DNA of 52,542 nucleotides from Devosia sp. 66-14 (GTDB lineage Bacteria > Pseudomonadota > Alphaproteobacteria > Rhizobiales > Devosiaceae). The number at the start of each line of letters is the position of its first letter. Positions within the stretch are counted from its first letter, which is position 1. Below the pieces are notes generated by a model. That model was not told the DNA's origin and searched no databases. It worked only from the letters and a program-made list of their open reading frames with translations. The stretch is taken from positions 336,311 through 388,852 of the forward strand of contig MKVB01000001.1 of assembly GCA_001899085.1 (NCBI GenBank), given 5' to 3'. A program made the translations under genes and the position numbers. Positions 41,255-51,005 of this stretch are shown piece by piece.

Positions 41255-42456
41255 TGCCGGTCGACGAAGCCATCGAGCGGATTTTCCGCAAGCTCCCGGC
41301 GCTCGGCGGCGAGACGGTGCCGCTGGCCCGCGCGCATCGCCGCGTGCTCACCCAGCCGCTGGTGGCGCGGCACAGCCAGCCGCCCTTCGACGCCAGCGCC
41401 ATGGACGGCTACGCCGTACGCGCCGCCGAGGTCGTGCCGGGCCGGCCGCTGAAGCTGGCGGGCACGTCGCAGGCCGGAGCCCGCTTCGTCGGCATGATGG
41501 AGCATGGCCAGTGCGTCCGCATCTTCACCGGAGCGCCGCTGCCGATCGGCGCCGACGCGGTGATCATGCAGGAAGAGGCGACGGCCAAAGGCAATCAGAT
41601 CAGCTTCGAAAAGACCCCGCCGGTCGGCCAGAGCGTCCGCAAGCAGGGCTTTGATTTCAAACGCGGCGCCGAACTGCTGCCGGCAGGCGTGGCGCTGACG
41701 CCGGCCATGCTCAACCTCGCGGCCTCCGCCAACCACCCCGCGCTGACGGTGAAACGCCGGCCCACGATCGCGGTGCTGGCGACCGGCGACGAACTGGTGG
41801 CGCCTGGCACTCCGCTGGGCCCCGATCAGATCATTGCCTCCAACAGCTATGGGCTGATCCCCCTCTTGGCGCCGTGGGCCGAACAGGTGATCGACCTGGG
41901 CATCGTCGCCGACGACAAGGACAAGCTCGAGGCGGCTCTGCTGGCGGCCTTCGACCAGGGCGTAGACATGCTGGTCACCACTGGCGGCGCCAGCGTCGGC
42001 GAGCGCGACTACGTGCAGGAAGTGCTGCGCGATCTCGGGGTCGAGGTGGACTTCTGGAAGCTCAGGATGCGGCCCGGCAAGCCGCTGATGTTCGGCACGC
42101 GCGGCCGGACGCTGGTGTTCGGCCTGCCGGGTAACCCGGTCTCGGCGCTGGTGACCGCGACGGTGATCCTGAAACCGGCGCTCCGGGCGATGACCGGCCA
42201 CATCGATCCGTTCTGGCCGCGCATCGGCGTTCCCACCCTGCTCGGCTTGCCGCCGAACGGCCCGCGCCGCCATTTCATGCGCGCGACCCTCAGCCGCAAC
42301 GACATCGGCTTCATGCAGGTCGAGCCGATCTTCGAGACCGACTCGAGCCATTCGACCTCGCTGGCGCTGGCCGATGCCCTGATCGTGGTGCCCGAGGATT
42401 CGCCCGGGGTACCGCCGGGCGAGATCGTCGACGTGATCCCCCTCAGCTGGGGCTGA
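41251..42456 (+). CDS. moeA: molybdopterin molybdenumtransferase
   Basis: Inserts molybdate into adenylylated molybdopterin. The 401-residue protein has [52 protein letters not shown] and a C-terminal beta-barrel. The start is the first of two adjacent ATGs (41251), overlapping the moaC stop. It ends only 16 bases before the convergent cysW stop, with no terminator visible. The lexA gene that often follows in this order is not here. Confidence 0.96.
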   Translation: MMPVDEAIERIFRKLPALGGETVPLARAHRRVLTQPLVARHSQPPFDASAMDGYAVRAAEVVPGRPLKLAGTSQAGARFVGMMEHGQCVRIFTGAPLPIGADAVIMQEEATAKGNQISFEKTPPVGQSVRKQGFDFKRGAELLPAGVALTPAMLNLAASANHPALTVKRRPTIAVLATGDELVAPGTPLGPDQIIASNSYGLIPLLAPWAEQVIDLGIVADDKDKLEAALLAAFDQGVDMLVTTGGASVGERDYVQEVLRDLGVEVDFWKLRMRPGKPLMFGTRGRTLVFGLPGNPVSALVTATVILKPALRAMTGHIDPFWPRIGVPTLLGLPPNGPRRHFMRATLSRNDIGFMQVEPIFETDSSHSTSLALADALIVVPEDSPGVPPGEIVDVIPLSWG

Positions 42457-42472
42457 GAGCGTTCGCCGGGCC

Positions 42473-43318
42473 TTAGTGCCCGGTCTTCCGCTCCAGCACC
42501 GACTTGAGAATGATGGTGACCACCGCCAGCAACGCCAGGGTCGAAGCCGCGGCGAAGGCGCCGGTCACGTTGAAATCGTTGAACAGCAGTTCGATCTGCA
42601 GCGGCAGCGTGTTGGTCTGGCCGCGGATTGCGCCTGAAACCACCGACACCGCGCCGAACTCGCCGATGACGCGGGCATTGCACAACACCGCGCCATAGAG
42701 CAGCGCCCAGCGGATATTTGGCAAGGTCACATGCCAGAAGATCTGCCTGCCGTTGGCGCCCAGCGACAGTGCCGCCTCCTCGTCCTCACCGCCCTGCTGC
42801 TGCATCAGCGGGATCAGTTCGCGCGCCACGAACGGCGAGGTCACGAACAGCGAGACGAGGAAGATCGCCCACACCGTGAACATCAGCTTGAGGTCGAACT
42901 CGGCCAGCAGCGGGCCGAGCAGCCCCTGCCCGCCATAGAGGAACAGGTAGATGACGCCGGCGACGATCGGGCTCACCGAGAACGGAATCTCGATAAAGGT
43001 GATCAGCAGCCGCTTGCCGCGGAAGTCGTAGCGCGTCACCAGCCATGCGGCGGCGATGCCGAAGCCGACATTGATCGGCACCACCACGATCGCCGCCAGC
43101 ACCGTGAGGAAGATCGCGTGCAGCGTATCCGGTTTGACGATGTTGGCGAGGTAGACACCGACGCCCTCGCGGAACCCGGTGACGACGATCAGCAGCAGCG
43201 GCACCAGCAGCACCACGCCGGCCATCAGATAGGCGAGTCCGATCAGCCCCCACGCCACCGCCGATTGCGGGCGGCGTGGATCGGCCGGAAGCGACGCGTC
43301 AGCGGGATTTGTCTGCAT
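42473..43318 (-). CDS. cysW: sulfate/thiosulfate ABC transporter permease
   Basis: 281-residue inner-membrane subunit with about six membrane helices. The ABC-permease EAA loop is visible as EDEEAALSLGANGRQIFWHVTLPNI, and VIGEFGAVSVVSG is the CysW/CysT signature. Its start overlaps the end of cysT by 20 bases. It pairs with CysT to import sulfate or thiosulfate delivered by CysP. The ATPase gene cysA, normally next, is absent because moeA lies there. Confidence 0.94.
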   Translation of the reverse strand: MQTNPADASLPADPRRPQSAVAWGLIGLAYLMAGVVLLVPLLLIVVTGFREGVGVYLANIVKPDTLHAIFLTVLAAIVVVPINVGFGIAAAWLVTRYDFRGKRLLITFIEIPFSVSPIVAGVIYLFLYGGQGLLGPLLAEFDLKLMFTVWAIFLVSLFVTSPFVARELIPLMQQQGGEDEEAALSLGANGRQIFWHVTLPNIRWALLYGAVLCNARVIGEFGAVSVVSGAIRGQTNTLPLQIELLFNDFNVTGAFAAASTLALLAVVTIILKSVLERKTGH

Positions 43319-44201
43319 AGCGGAGCTGCCAGGCTTGAAGCAGGTTGGTGAGGAACAGCGTGACGAAGGCGGTCGCCAGCAGCACGGTCGCGAGCGCCGC
43401 GGCGGCCGGATAATTATGCTCGTCGAGCCGGATGAAGATCAGCAGCGAGACGATCTCGGTCATCCCCGGCAGGTTGCCGGCGATGAACACCACCGCGCCG
43501 AACTCGCCGATGGCGCGGGCGAAGCACAGCACCACGCCGGTGGTGAAAGCCGGCAGGACCAGCGGCAGGATGACCCTGGAGAACACCTGGAACGGCGTGG
43601 CGCCGAGCAGCCGGGCCGCCTCCTGCACGTCCTCGGGAATATCCTCCAGCACCGGCTGCACCGTGCGCACCACGAAGGGCAGCGAGGTGAAAGCCATGGC
43701 GACGATGATGCCGAGCTGGGCGTGGGTTACGGTGATGCCGAGCGGCACGAGCACCTGCCCGTACCAACCGGCCGGACCGAACAGCGTCACCAGCGCCAGC
43801 CCGGCAACAGCCGTCGGCAATGCGAACGGCAGGTCGACCAGGCCATCGATGATCCGCTTGCCCGGAAACTCGTAGCGCACCAGCACCCAGGCCAGCAGCA
43901 ACCCGAAAAAGCCGTTGAACACGGCGGCCGCGGCGGCGGAAGAGAAGGTGATCCAATAGGCCGAGATGGCCCGTGGCGACGAGACGATGCGCCAGAACTC
44001 CGGCCAGCCGAGGCTGAACGTCTTCAGCAGCATCGCCGCCAGCGGCAGCGCCACGATCAACACGAGGTAGAGTGTGGTGATGCCAAAGGTCAGCCCGAAG
44101 CCCGGCAGCAAATGCCTGCGACCGGGCTTTCGCGACCTCGTCGGACGCGTGGTAATAGCGACGGCGCGGGGTGTATCCCGCGCCGCTTCCAAGCTGCTCA
44201 A
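43299..44201 (-). CDS. cysT: sulfate/thiosulfate ABC transporter permease
   Basis: 300 residues, about six membrane helices. VQEAARLLGATPFQVFSRVILPLVLP is the EAA loop that contacts the ATPase, and AIGEFGAVVFIAGNLPG the subunit signature. The start is a TTG at 44201 because no ATG lies in frame before the conserved region. It follows cysP by about ten bases and overlaps cysW. Confidence 0.94.
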   Translation of the reverse strand: MSSLEAARDTPRAVAITTRPTRSRKPGRRHLLPGFGLTFGITTLYLVLIVALPLAAMLLKTFSLGWPEFWRIVSSPRAISAYWITFSSAAAAAVFNGFFGLLLAWVLVRYEFPGKRIIDGLVDLPFALPTAVAGLALVTLFGPAGWYGQVLVPLGITVTHAQLGIIVAMAFTSLPFVVRTVQPVLEDIPEDVQEAARLLGATPFQVFSRVILPLVLPAFTTGVVLCFARAIGEFGAVVFIAGNLPGMTEIVSLLIFIRLDEHNYPAAAALATVLLATAFVTLFLTNLLQAWQLRYADKSR

Positions 44202-44211
44202 AGGTCCGGCC

Positions 44212-45210
44212 CTACTGGTTCAGGAACACCTTGTCGAGCAGACCGCCCTCGGCGAAGTGATCGGCCTTGATCTTGTCCCAGCCGCCGAACACGTCCTCGA
44301 CGGTCACGAGCCGTACCTCGGGGAACTGCGCCTTGTACTTTTCGACGGCCGAGGCCTCGTGGACGCGGTGGAACAGCGATCCGGCGATGTCCTGGCCCTC
44401 GGGCGAGTAGAGGTAGTTGAGATAGGCCGTGGCGATCTCGCGGGTGCCGCGCTTGTCCACCACCTTGTCGACCACCGCCACCGGGAACTCGGCGAGCAGG
44501 CTCACCGACGGGATCACGGCGTCATACTGGTCGTCGCCCAGCTGCTTGATGGTGCCGAGCACTTCGGCCTCGAAGGTGATCAGCACGTCGCCGATCTTGT
44601 TCTCGACGAACGTGGTGGTGGCGGCGCGGCCGCCGGTCTCGAACACCGGGACGTTCGAGAACACCTTCTTCAGGTACTCTTCGATCTTGGCCTCGTCGCC
44701 GGCAAAGGCTTCCGTCGCCCAGGCGCGGGCGGCGAGGTAGGTGTAGCGGCCATTGCCGGAGGTCTTGGGGTTCGGAAAGATGATCTTGACGTCGTCGCGA
44801 GCCAGGTCGGCCCAGTCCTTGATGCCCTTGGGGTTACCCTCGCGGACGAGGAATGCCGGCAGTGAGTAGAACGGCGACGCGTTATTGGCGAACTTCGCCT
44901 TCCAGTCGGCGGCAACGAACTCGCCTTTGGCCAGGGTGTCGACGTCGATTACCTGGTTGAAGGTCACCACATCGGCCTCGAGCCCCTCGAGGATCAGGCC
45001 GGCCTGCTTGGACGAGCCGGCATGTGACTGGTTCACCTTCACGTCGGCGTTGGCGGTGGCCTTGTAGGACGGGACGAACTTGGCGTTCACCGCGTCGAAC
45101 AGCTCGCGCGAAATGTCATAGGAGACGTTGAGGATCTCGGTGGTCTGCGCCAGCGCCGGCGCGGTCCCCAACACAATCGCGGCAACGGCCGCAGTGAAAA
45201 GCTTGTTCAT
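44212..45210 (-). CDS. cysP: sulfate-binding periplasmic protein
   Basis: 332 residues. The signal peptide (MNKLFTAAVAAIVLGTAPALAQ) is followed by the mature protein starting TTEILNVSYDISRELF, with VNQSHAGSSKQA, ADVVTFNQVIDVD, PKTSGNGRYTYLAA and GDVLITFEAE, the ligand-contact regions of sulfate/thiosulfate binding proteins (CysP or Sbp). First gene of the cysP-cysT-cysW unit. No clear regulatory site is seen upstream. Confidence 0.95.
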   Translation of the reverse strand: MNKLFTAAVAAIVLGTAPALAQTTEILNVSYDISRELFDAVNAKFVPSYKATANADVKVNQSHAGSSKQAGLILEGLEADVVTFNQVIDVDTLAKGEFVAADWKAKFANNASPFYSLPAFLVREGNPKGIKDWADLARDDVKIIFPNPKTSGNGRYTYLAARAWATEAFAGDEAKIEEYLKKVFSNVPVFETGGRAATTTFVENKIGDVLITFEAEVLGTIKQLGDDQYDAVIPSVSLLAEFPVAVVDKVVDKRGTREIATAYLNYLYSPEGQDIAGSLFHRVHEASAVEKYKAQFPEVRLVTVEDVFGGWDKIKADHFAEGGLLDKVFLNQ

Positions 45211-45342
45211 TATGCCCCAGCGGAAAAATCGGAATGAACCGAGGATTCGGTGAGGCGAGAAACACGAAACACGCGTCCCGCGTCAAAGCCTAGTGCGTTG
45301 ATCCGGAGGACTTATTCTTCACGGCCGGGGCCGCGAGCATCG

Positions 45343-45372
45343 CGTTGCGCGGGACCGATCCCCGGCGCAACG
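45343..45372. repeat. hairpin between the 51-residue gene and cysP
   Basis: CGTTGCGC (45343-45350) and GCGCAACG (45365-45372) are perfect inverse copies, with GGGA/TCCC pairing inside the loop. It lies just downstream of the small gene at 45395 on the minus strand. There is no T-run, so if it ends transcription it is not a classical terminator. Confidence 0.6.
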
Positions 45373-45394
45373 TCATTTCGTGCCGGTCGCGGCG

Positions 45395-45550
45395 TCAGCG
45401 GCTGATGGCGTGGTACTGCCGGGGATCGATGCCGAGCGTGCGCAGGTCGCGGGCATTGGGCGTACGGCTCTCGTGCGTCGCCGCTGCGGCCGCATTGGCG
45501 GCGCCGAACAGGTTGAACAGGTCGCGGAACAGGCTGGGTTTGCGGGTCAT
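45395..45550 (-). CDS. 51-residue protein of unknown function
   Basis: Begins TRKPSLFRDLFNLFGAANAA, a likely amphipathic helix, and ends RDLRTLGIDPRQYHAISR, which loosely recalls the end of DUF1127/YjiS small proteins (a short helix with a Gly-Ile/Leu turn and basic residues). AAAGGA lies seven bases before ATG 45550. Two stable hairpins flank the gene (45343-45372 and 45584-45625). No function can be assigned. Confidence 0.6.
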   Translation of the reverse strand: MTRKPSLFRDLFNLFGAANAAAAATHESRTPNARDLRTLGIDPRQYHAISR

Positions 45551-45583
45551 CTGGAGGTCCTTTCGTCTCCTCCAAGATGGGAA

Positions 45584-45625
45584 GGCTTGCCTGCCTTCGG
45601 CAGAGGGGCCGAAGGCAGGCAAGCC
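45584..45625. repeat. perfect 18-bp inverted repeat after tctA
   Basis: GGCTTGCCTGCCTTCGGC (45584-45601) and its exact reverse complement (45608-45625) are separated by six bases. It begins 19 bases beyond the tctA stop on the minus strand and ends 34 bases before the small gene start. The stem is longer than a normal terminator and lacks a T-run; it may protect the tct message or end it. Confidence 0.85.
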
Positions 45626-45643
45626 ATGCGCCTATCGCAGGCG

Positions 45644-47161
45644 TCAGTCGTTATCGGCAGCGACCGCCGCCAGCACCTGGCCCTTGCCGCGGGCCCTGAG
45701 GATCAGCGGCACGATCAATGCCAGCGCCGCGAGGGCCAGCAAAGTTGCCGAGATCGGCGAAGTGAACAGCACCAGTACGTCGCCCTGCGAGATGGCCAGC
45801 GCCCGCCGCAACTGCTGCTCGGCCATCGGACCGAGGATCAGCCCCACCACCACCGGCGCGATCGGGAAATGGAACAGCCGCAAGCCATAGCCGAGCAGGC
45901 CGAACGCCAGCAGCATGCCCAGCTCGAACACCGACGGGTTGGCGCCGATGGTGCCGAGCGTCGCGAACAGCAGGATGCCCGCATAGAGCCAGGGTTTGGG
46001 GATGGTCAGCAGCTTCACCCACAGCCCGATCAGCGGCAGGTTGAGCACGATCAGCATCAGGTTGGCGATCAACAGGCTCGCGATCAGGCCCCAGACCAGC
46101 TGCGGGTTCGAAGTGAACAGCAGCGGGCCGGGCTGCAGGCCATATTGCTGGAAGCCGGCCAGCATGATCGCCGCGGTCGCCGACGTCGGCAGGCCGAGCG
46201 TCAGCAGCGGCACCAGCGTGCCGGCGGCCGACGCATTGTTGGCCGCCTCCGGTCCCGCCACGCCTTCGATGGCGCCATGACCGAACTCCTCCGGATGCTT
46301 GGAGAGTTTCTTTTCCGCCGCATAGGAAAAGAACGTGCCGATCTCGGCGCCGCCGGCCGGCATGGCGCCGATCGGAAAGCCGATCACGGTGCCGCGCAGC
46401 CACGGCTTCCATGACCGGGCCCAGTCCTTGGCGCTCATCCACAGCGAACCACGCACCGGCTCCACGGTCTCGGGCGCACGTTTGCCCTGGGCCGCGACGA
46501 ACAGTGTTTCGCCGATGGCGAACATGGCGACCGCCAGCGTCGTGACCTCGACGCCATCGAGCAGATCGGGAATGCCGAAGCTCAGCCGCGCCTGTCCGGT
46601 TTGCAGGTCGATGCCGATGATCCCCAGCGTCAGGCCGATGAACAGCGAGGTCAGCCCGCGCAGGGCGGAATCGCCGAACGCCGCCGAGACCGTGACGAAG
46701 GCCAGCACCATCAGCGCAAAATACTCGCGCGGCCCGAAGGCCAGTGCGAACTTCACCACCCAGGGGGCGAGAAAGGCCAGCGCGATGGTGGCGATGAGCC
46801 CCGCCACGAACGAGCCGATGGCGGCGGTGGCGAGCGCCGGACCGCCCCTGCCCGCCTTGGCCATCTTGTTACCTTCGAGCGCCGTGACGATCGAGGCGCT
46901 TTCGCCTGGGGTGTTGAGCAGGATCGAGGTGGTCGAGCCGCCATACATGCCGCCGTAATAGATGCCGGCGAACATGATCAGCGAACCCGCCGGGTCGAGC
47001 TTGTAGGTGACCGGCAGCAGCAGCGCCACGGTCGTGGCCGGACCGATGCCGGGCAGCACGCCGACGGCGGTCCCCAGCGTCACCCCGACCAGCGCGTACA
47101 ACAGGTTGATCGGCTGGATGGCAACCGAAAGCCCCTGCAGCAGCAGAGCAAAAGTATCCAT
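45644..47161 (-). CDS. tctA: tripartite tricarboxylate transporter, large permease TctA
   Basis: 505 residues with about ten to twelve membrane helices. Family signatures are [23 protein letters not shown]-like text near residue 30-45 and [18 protein letters not shown] around 70-90. It works with TctB and a TctC receptor to import a carboxylate driven by the ion gradient. The ATG overlaps the tctB stop (TGATG). Substrate unknown: family members carry citrate, aromatic acids and other carboxylates. Confidence 0.95.
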   Translation of the reverse strand: MDTFALLLQGLSVAIQPINLLYALVGVTLGTAVGVLPGIGPATTVALLLPVTYKLDPAGSLIMFAGIYYGGMYGGSTTSILLNTPGESASIVTALEGNKMAKAGRGGPALATAAIGSFVAGLIATIALAFLAPWVVKFALAFGPREYFALMVLAFVTVSAAFGDSALRGLTSLFIGLTLGIIGIDLQTGQARLSFGIPDLLDGVEVTTLAVAMFAIGETLFVAAQGKRAPETVEPVRGSLWMSAKDWARSWKPWLRGTVIGFPIGAMPAGGAEIGTFFSYAAEKKLSKHPEEFGHGAIEGVAGPEAANNASAAGTLVPLLTLGLPTSATAAIMLAGFQQYGLQPGPLLFTSNPQLVWGLIASLLIANLMLIVLNLPLIGLWVKLLTIPKPWLYAGILLFATLGTIGANPSVFELGMLLAFGLLGYGLRLFHFPIAPVVVGLILGPMAEQQLRRALAISQGDVLVLFTSPISATLLALAALALIVPLILRARGKGQVLAAVAADND

Positions 47162-47706
47162 CAGGTGGCGCTCCCCGGAGCAGCCTTGAACGGCGCGGTG
47201 ATGAGCTCGTACCCCTGGGTCAGCAGGTGCTCGGGCGGGCCGGCCGGCAGCGTCAGCTGAAGCAGGCGGGCGAACACGAACCAGACGAAGGCCGAGATGA
47301 GGATGCCGCTCAGCAGCGCCAGCGGCAGCGAAACCTTACCCATGCCGCGCGCCGTCATGGCGAACAGGAAGCCCGTGGCGATTGAGAAACCGGCATATCT
47401 GATCAGCGCCATCTGCGCGATCAGCCCGCCGACGATCCACAGCACAGGCGGAAAGTCCTGCTGATCGCGCTCGGGAAAATCATGCCGATAGGCGGCAATG
47501 ATCGTCCACACCGCAAGGCCGGCGAGGCAGATGGCGATCGCGTAGGGAATGGTCTGCGGGCCGATCCGGGCATAGGCGCCGCCGGCGCCCAGCCGCGAAG
47601 CATCCCACGCCACCAGCAGCGCGAGAGCCATGAGACCCGCAGCGATGACCAGCGCCGCCCAGTCGGGGCGGCGCTGCTTGTTTGCCTGAGCCATGGGCTC
47701 GATCAT
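47161..47706 (-). CDS. tctB: tripartite tricarboxylate transporter, small permease TctB
   Basis: 181-residue protein with four membrane helices (about 16-35, 52-70, 88-105, 125-150), the usual plan of the weakly conserved TctB. The start at ATG 47706 overlaps the tctC stop (ATGA); a second ATG at 47694 is also possible. The order tctC-tctB-tctA is the normal operon. Confidence 0.9.
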   Translation of the reverse strand: MIEPMAQANKQRRPDWAALVIAAGLMALALLVAWDASRLGAGGAYARIGPQTIPYAIAICLAGLAVWTIIAAYRHDFPERDQQDFPPVLWIVGGLIAQMALIRYAGFSIATGFLFAMTARGMGKVSLPLALLSGILISAFVWFVFARLLQLTLPAGPPEHLLTQGYELITAPFKAAPGSAT

Positions 47707-48653
47707 TGCACGAGACCGATGTCCTTGAGAATTGCCTCGGTGGCAGTGATCTCGGTGGCCAACTGGGTCTTGAACTCTTCGCCCGGCAGGTAGGTGTTGA
47801 TCCAGCCCTTGGTCTCGAGGATCTTCTTCCACGCCGCCGAGTTGACCAGCTTCTCGATATCGGCGCCGATGGCGGCGGTCTGCTCGGCGCTGAGGCCCGG
47901 GCCGGCCCACACGCCGCGCCAGTTCTGCACCACGAGGTCAACGCCGCCTTCCTTGAAGGTCGGCCCGTTGATGATCGCCACCTTCTCGGGTGCCGACACG
48001 CCGATGACGCGCAGCGCCCCGGCCTCGACCTGCGACTGGAACTCGCCATAGCCCGAAATGCCGACCGTCACCTGGCTGCCGAGCACGGCAGCGAGCGCCT
48101 CACCACCGCCCGAGAAGGCGACGTAGTTGACGAGCTTGGGATCGACGCCGGCAGTCTTGGCAAACAGGCCGGCAGTGATGTGGTCGGTGCCGCCGGCCGA
48201 GCCGCCGGCCCAGGACACCGAGCCCGGATCGGCCTTCAGCTTGGCGACGAGGCCCGCGAGGTCCTGGATGTCCGACCCAGCCGGCACGACGATCACTTCG
48301 TACTCGCCGGTCAGGCGAGCAATCGGCGTGACGGCATCGAGGGTGACCGGCGCCTTGTTGGTGAGGATCGCGCCGACCATCACATAGCCGCCCACGATCA
48401 GCTTGGACGGGTCGCCATTGGCTTCCTGCACGAACTGCGCGAGGCCGATGGTGCCGCCGGCGCCCGGCACATTGGTAACCTGCACGTTGCCGGAAATGCC
48501 CTCGGAGGTGAGGGCCTCCTGCATCGAGCGGGCGGTCTGATCCCAGCCGCCGCCGGGCGCGGCCGGCGCCATGATCGAGTAGTCGGCGGCAAGGGCCGCG
48601 GTGGGCAGCGCCAAGGCGCCCGCCAGCAAGGCGGTCGCGACGAGATGCTTCAT
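47703..48653 (-). CDS. tctC: tripartite tricarboxylate transporter receptor TctC
   Basis: 316-residue periplasmic solute receptor. The signal peptide (MKHLVATALLAGALALPTAALA) precedes a mature protein with MAPAAPGGGWDQTARSMQEAL, VPGAGGTIGLAQF, GGSAGGTDHI and FSGGGEALAAVLGSQVTVGISG, all typical of this family. The WD in GGGWDQ is near the carboxylate-binding loop. First gene of the tct unit. Confidence 0.95.
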   Translation of the reverse strand: MKHLVATALLAGALALPTAALAADYSIMAPAAPGGGWDQTARSMQEALTSEGISGNVQVTNVPGAGGTIGLAQFVQEANGDPSKLIVGGYVMVGAILTNKAPVTLDAVTPIARLTGEYEVIVVPAGSDIQDLAGLVAKLKADPGSVSWAGGSAGGTDHITAGLFAKTAGVDPKLVNYVAFSGGGEALAAVLGSQVTVGISGYGEFQSQVEAGALRVIGVSAPEKVAIINGPTFKEGGVDLVVQNWRGVWAGPGLSAEQTAAIGADIEKLVNSAAWKKILETKGWINTYLPGEEFKTQLATEITATEAILKDIGLVQ

Positions 48654-49074
48654 TTTCTGTCCTCCATTGCGGCCGGCGCGATGCCGACCGTCATTGTCTC
48701 AACTCGGGAACGCCTCGCGATGAAACAGCACGAACCGCCGCTGGTCGCGGCAACGCCGATCAAAACTGCGGGGTCCTCCCAGACTCCTCGGCCGGGCGCT
48801 GTTACGCCTCCGCCAAGCTTGAGCAGAGCACAGCAACCTGTCGCGAACCTGTCGTGGCTCCCGGCAGCTGACGAGCCGGTGCGGAAAGAGTACCCCCACC
48901 CCTGTCCCCTCCCCCGCAAGGGGGAGGGAGACGCTCCCACCAGCGCCAGTGTTTTGGTCTCCTTCCCCCTTGCGGGGGAGGGACAGGGTGGGGGGGTACT
49001 CTGTGCGCACCGGGCTATCGCCACGCCGTCTGCTCACGAAGAACGAGGCGCCGGCGCCGGCGCGTATGCTCCGC
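48654..49074. other. 421-base gene-free spacer between tctC and the binding-protein gene
   Basis: Between two minus-strand genes. Bases 48888-49001 form the large palindromic element described separately. Nearer tctC (48654-48887) I see no gene, only short open frames with no family pattern; the tctC promoter should lie here, but no convincing -35/-10 pair stands out. Bases 49002-49074 hold GC-rich sequence (GGCGCCGGCGCCGGCGCG) without a visible feature. Confidence 0.7.
48888..49001. repeat. large palindromic intergenic element, copy B
   Basis: The left arm from 48888 (GAGTACCCCCACCCCTGTCC, then CCTCCCCCGCAAGGGGG) is repeated almost exactly in inverse orientation ending at 49001 (...GGGACAGGGTGGGGGGGTAC). 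Each arm also folds on itself around GCAAG/CTTGC. The core has GGGAGACG, CCAGCGCCAG and GGTCTCC. The arms are about 38 bases. It resembles the dispersed palindromes of rhizobia and matches the plan of the element at 16200. Confidence 0.88.
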
Positions 49075-50154
49075 CTACTGGATACTCAGCGCGTCGTTCC
49101 AGCGCCGGATCAGCCGCGCCCGCTTCACCTGGTCGAGATAGACCATCAGCCCGGGGCTGACCGGCACCGGCCGGAGCTGGTTGCCCAGCGCCTGTTGCAT
49201 GGCGTTGGCGGTGTTGTCGCCGGTGACGCTGGGGTTGAGCGCCGCGATCTGTAATTGCTGCGCCATGATCGTCTGCCCTTCCGCCGACATGAAGAACGCC
49301 AGGTAACGGCGCCCCAGGTCGGGGTTGGCGGAGGCCTTGGGCACGAGGCCGATGCGGGACGTGACGATGGTGTAGTCGGCCGGCAGGATGATCCCGAGAT
49401 CGGGATTTCGCGCCGCTGCCTCGGCGGCGTAGGAGCCCAGGATGTTGTAGCCGAAGACGAAGCGGCCATCGGCCACGCGATCGACGATCGCCGAGGTGGT
49501 CGAGTAGAGCTTTACGCCGGCCGCGCCCATCGCGCCGACCAGCGTCCACAGATCGGCATATTGCTCCTGGTCGCGTGAGAAGAACATGAAGCCGACGCCG
49601 GAGCGTTCGATGTCATAGGTGCCGATCCGGCCGTGGATCGCATCGGCATTGGTCTCGAGATACTGGATCAGTTCGGCCCGCGTCGATGGCGGCTTCAAAC
49701 CGGCAAAGCTCGGCTTGTGGTAGATGAACACCGCCGGCTCATAAGTCAGGGCATAGGCAGTGTTGCGCCAGTTGGCCCAGCGCGGCCAGCTCGCCGACAG
49801 CGGCACATTGCTTTCCTGGGCGTAGCCGTCATTGGCGAGCTTCACCTGCAGATCCATCGATGAGGAGAAGGCGAAGTCGGCGGTGACGCCGCCGGCATCG
49901 GTTTCGGCGACCACGCGGTCGTAGATGTCGACAGTCTGCAGGTCTTCGTAGGCCACCGCGATATCGGGATTGGCCGCCTGGAAGGCCGCGATCATCGGCC
50001 GCGCCAGCGGCTCGTCGAGCGAGGAGTAGACCGTCACCGTCCGCGCATCGGCCGCCCCGTCGAGCGCCGGAAACAGCTTCATCCCCTGGGCCAGGGTCGG
50101 GGTGGTGACGATAAGCAGCAGAAGGGCAACGAGACGCAGCATGGTGGGGACCAT
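49075..50154 (-). CDS. extracellular solute-binding protein (iron(III)/phosphosugar ABC type), without transporter
   Basis: 359 residues. The signal peptide (MLRLVALLLLIVTTPTLAQG region) precedes a type II binding-protein fold: TVTVYSSLDEPLARPMIAAFQAANPDIAV, FAFSSSMDLQVKLANDG, YEPAVFIYHKP, and GYNILGSYAAEAA. Family members bind ferric iron or phosphorylated sugars. No permease or ATPase gene is adjacent. Instead it is divergent from a TctD/TctE-like two-component system, so it may present a ligand to the sensor kinase rather than import it. Start ATG 50154 follows GGGGAG; ATG 50142 is a poorer choice. Confidence 0.88.
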   Translation of the reverse strand: MVPTMLRLVALLLLIVTTPTLAQGMKLFPALDGAADARTVTVYSSLDEPLARPMIAAFQAANPDIAVAYEDLQTVDIYDRVVAETDAGGVTADFAFSSSMDLQVKLANDGYAQESNVPLSASWPRWANWRNTAYALTYEPAVFIYHKPSFAGLKPPSTRAELIQYLETNADAIHGRIGTYDIERSGVGFMFFSRDQEQYADLWTLVGAMGAAGVKLYSTTSAIVDRVADGRFVFGYNILGSYAAEAAARNPDLGIILPADYTIVTSRIGLVPKASANPDLGRRYLAFFMSAEGQTIMAQQLQIAALNPSVTGDNTANAMQQALGNQLRPVPVSPGLMVYLDQVKRARLIRRWNDALSIQ

Positions 50155-50209
50155 GCCCGCTCCCCTGCCCGCTCCACAAGGGCTATGGGCAACACGCCAC
50201 GCTCAAACC

Positions 50210-50309
50210 AGAGCAAGATCGCGTTCCCGATCGCGCTCCTGCTCAGGCTCTCGTGTACTTGCCGCGCGATCGAACCGGAAAAGTCTGCAACTTTTCCTGA
50301 TCTCGCTCT
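50210..50309. repeat. palindromic element in the divergent promoter region
   Basis: AGAGCAAGATC (50210-50220) and GATCTCGCTCT (50299-50309) are inverse copies with one mismatch. Inside are GGAAAAG-TCTGCAA-CTTTTCC (50277-50297) and copies of GATCGCG. The pattern is that of frequent rhizobial intergenic repeats (TAGAGC ends, GGAAAAG hairpin). It fills most of the 179-base gap where promoters of both divergent genes must lie. Confidence 0.7.
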
Positions 50310-50333
50310 ACCGTGCGCGCGGGGGAGTTGGTG

Positions 50334-51004
<671 letters not shown>

Positions 51005-51005
<1 letters not shown>

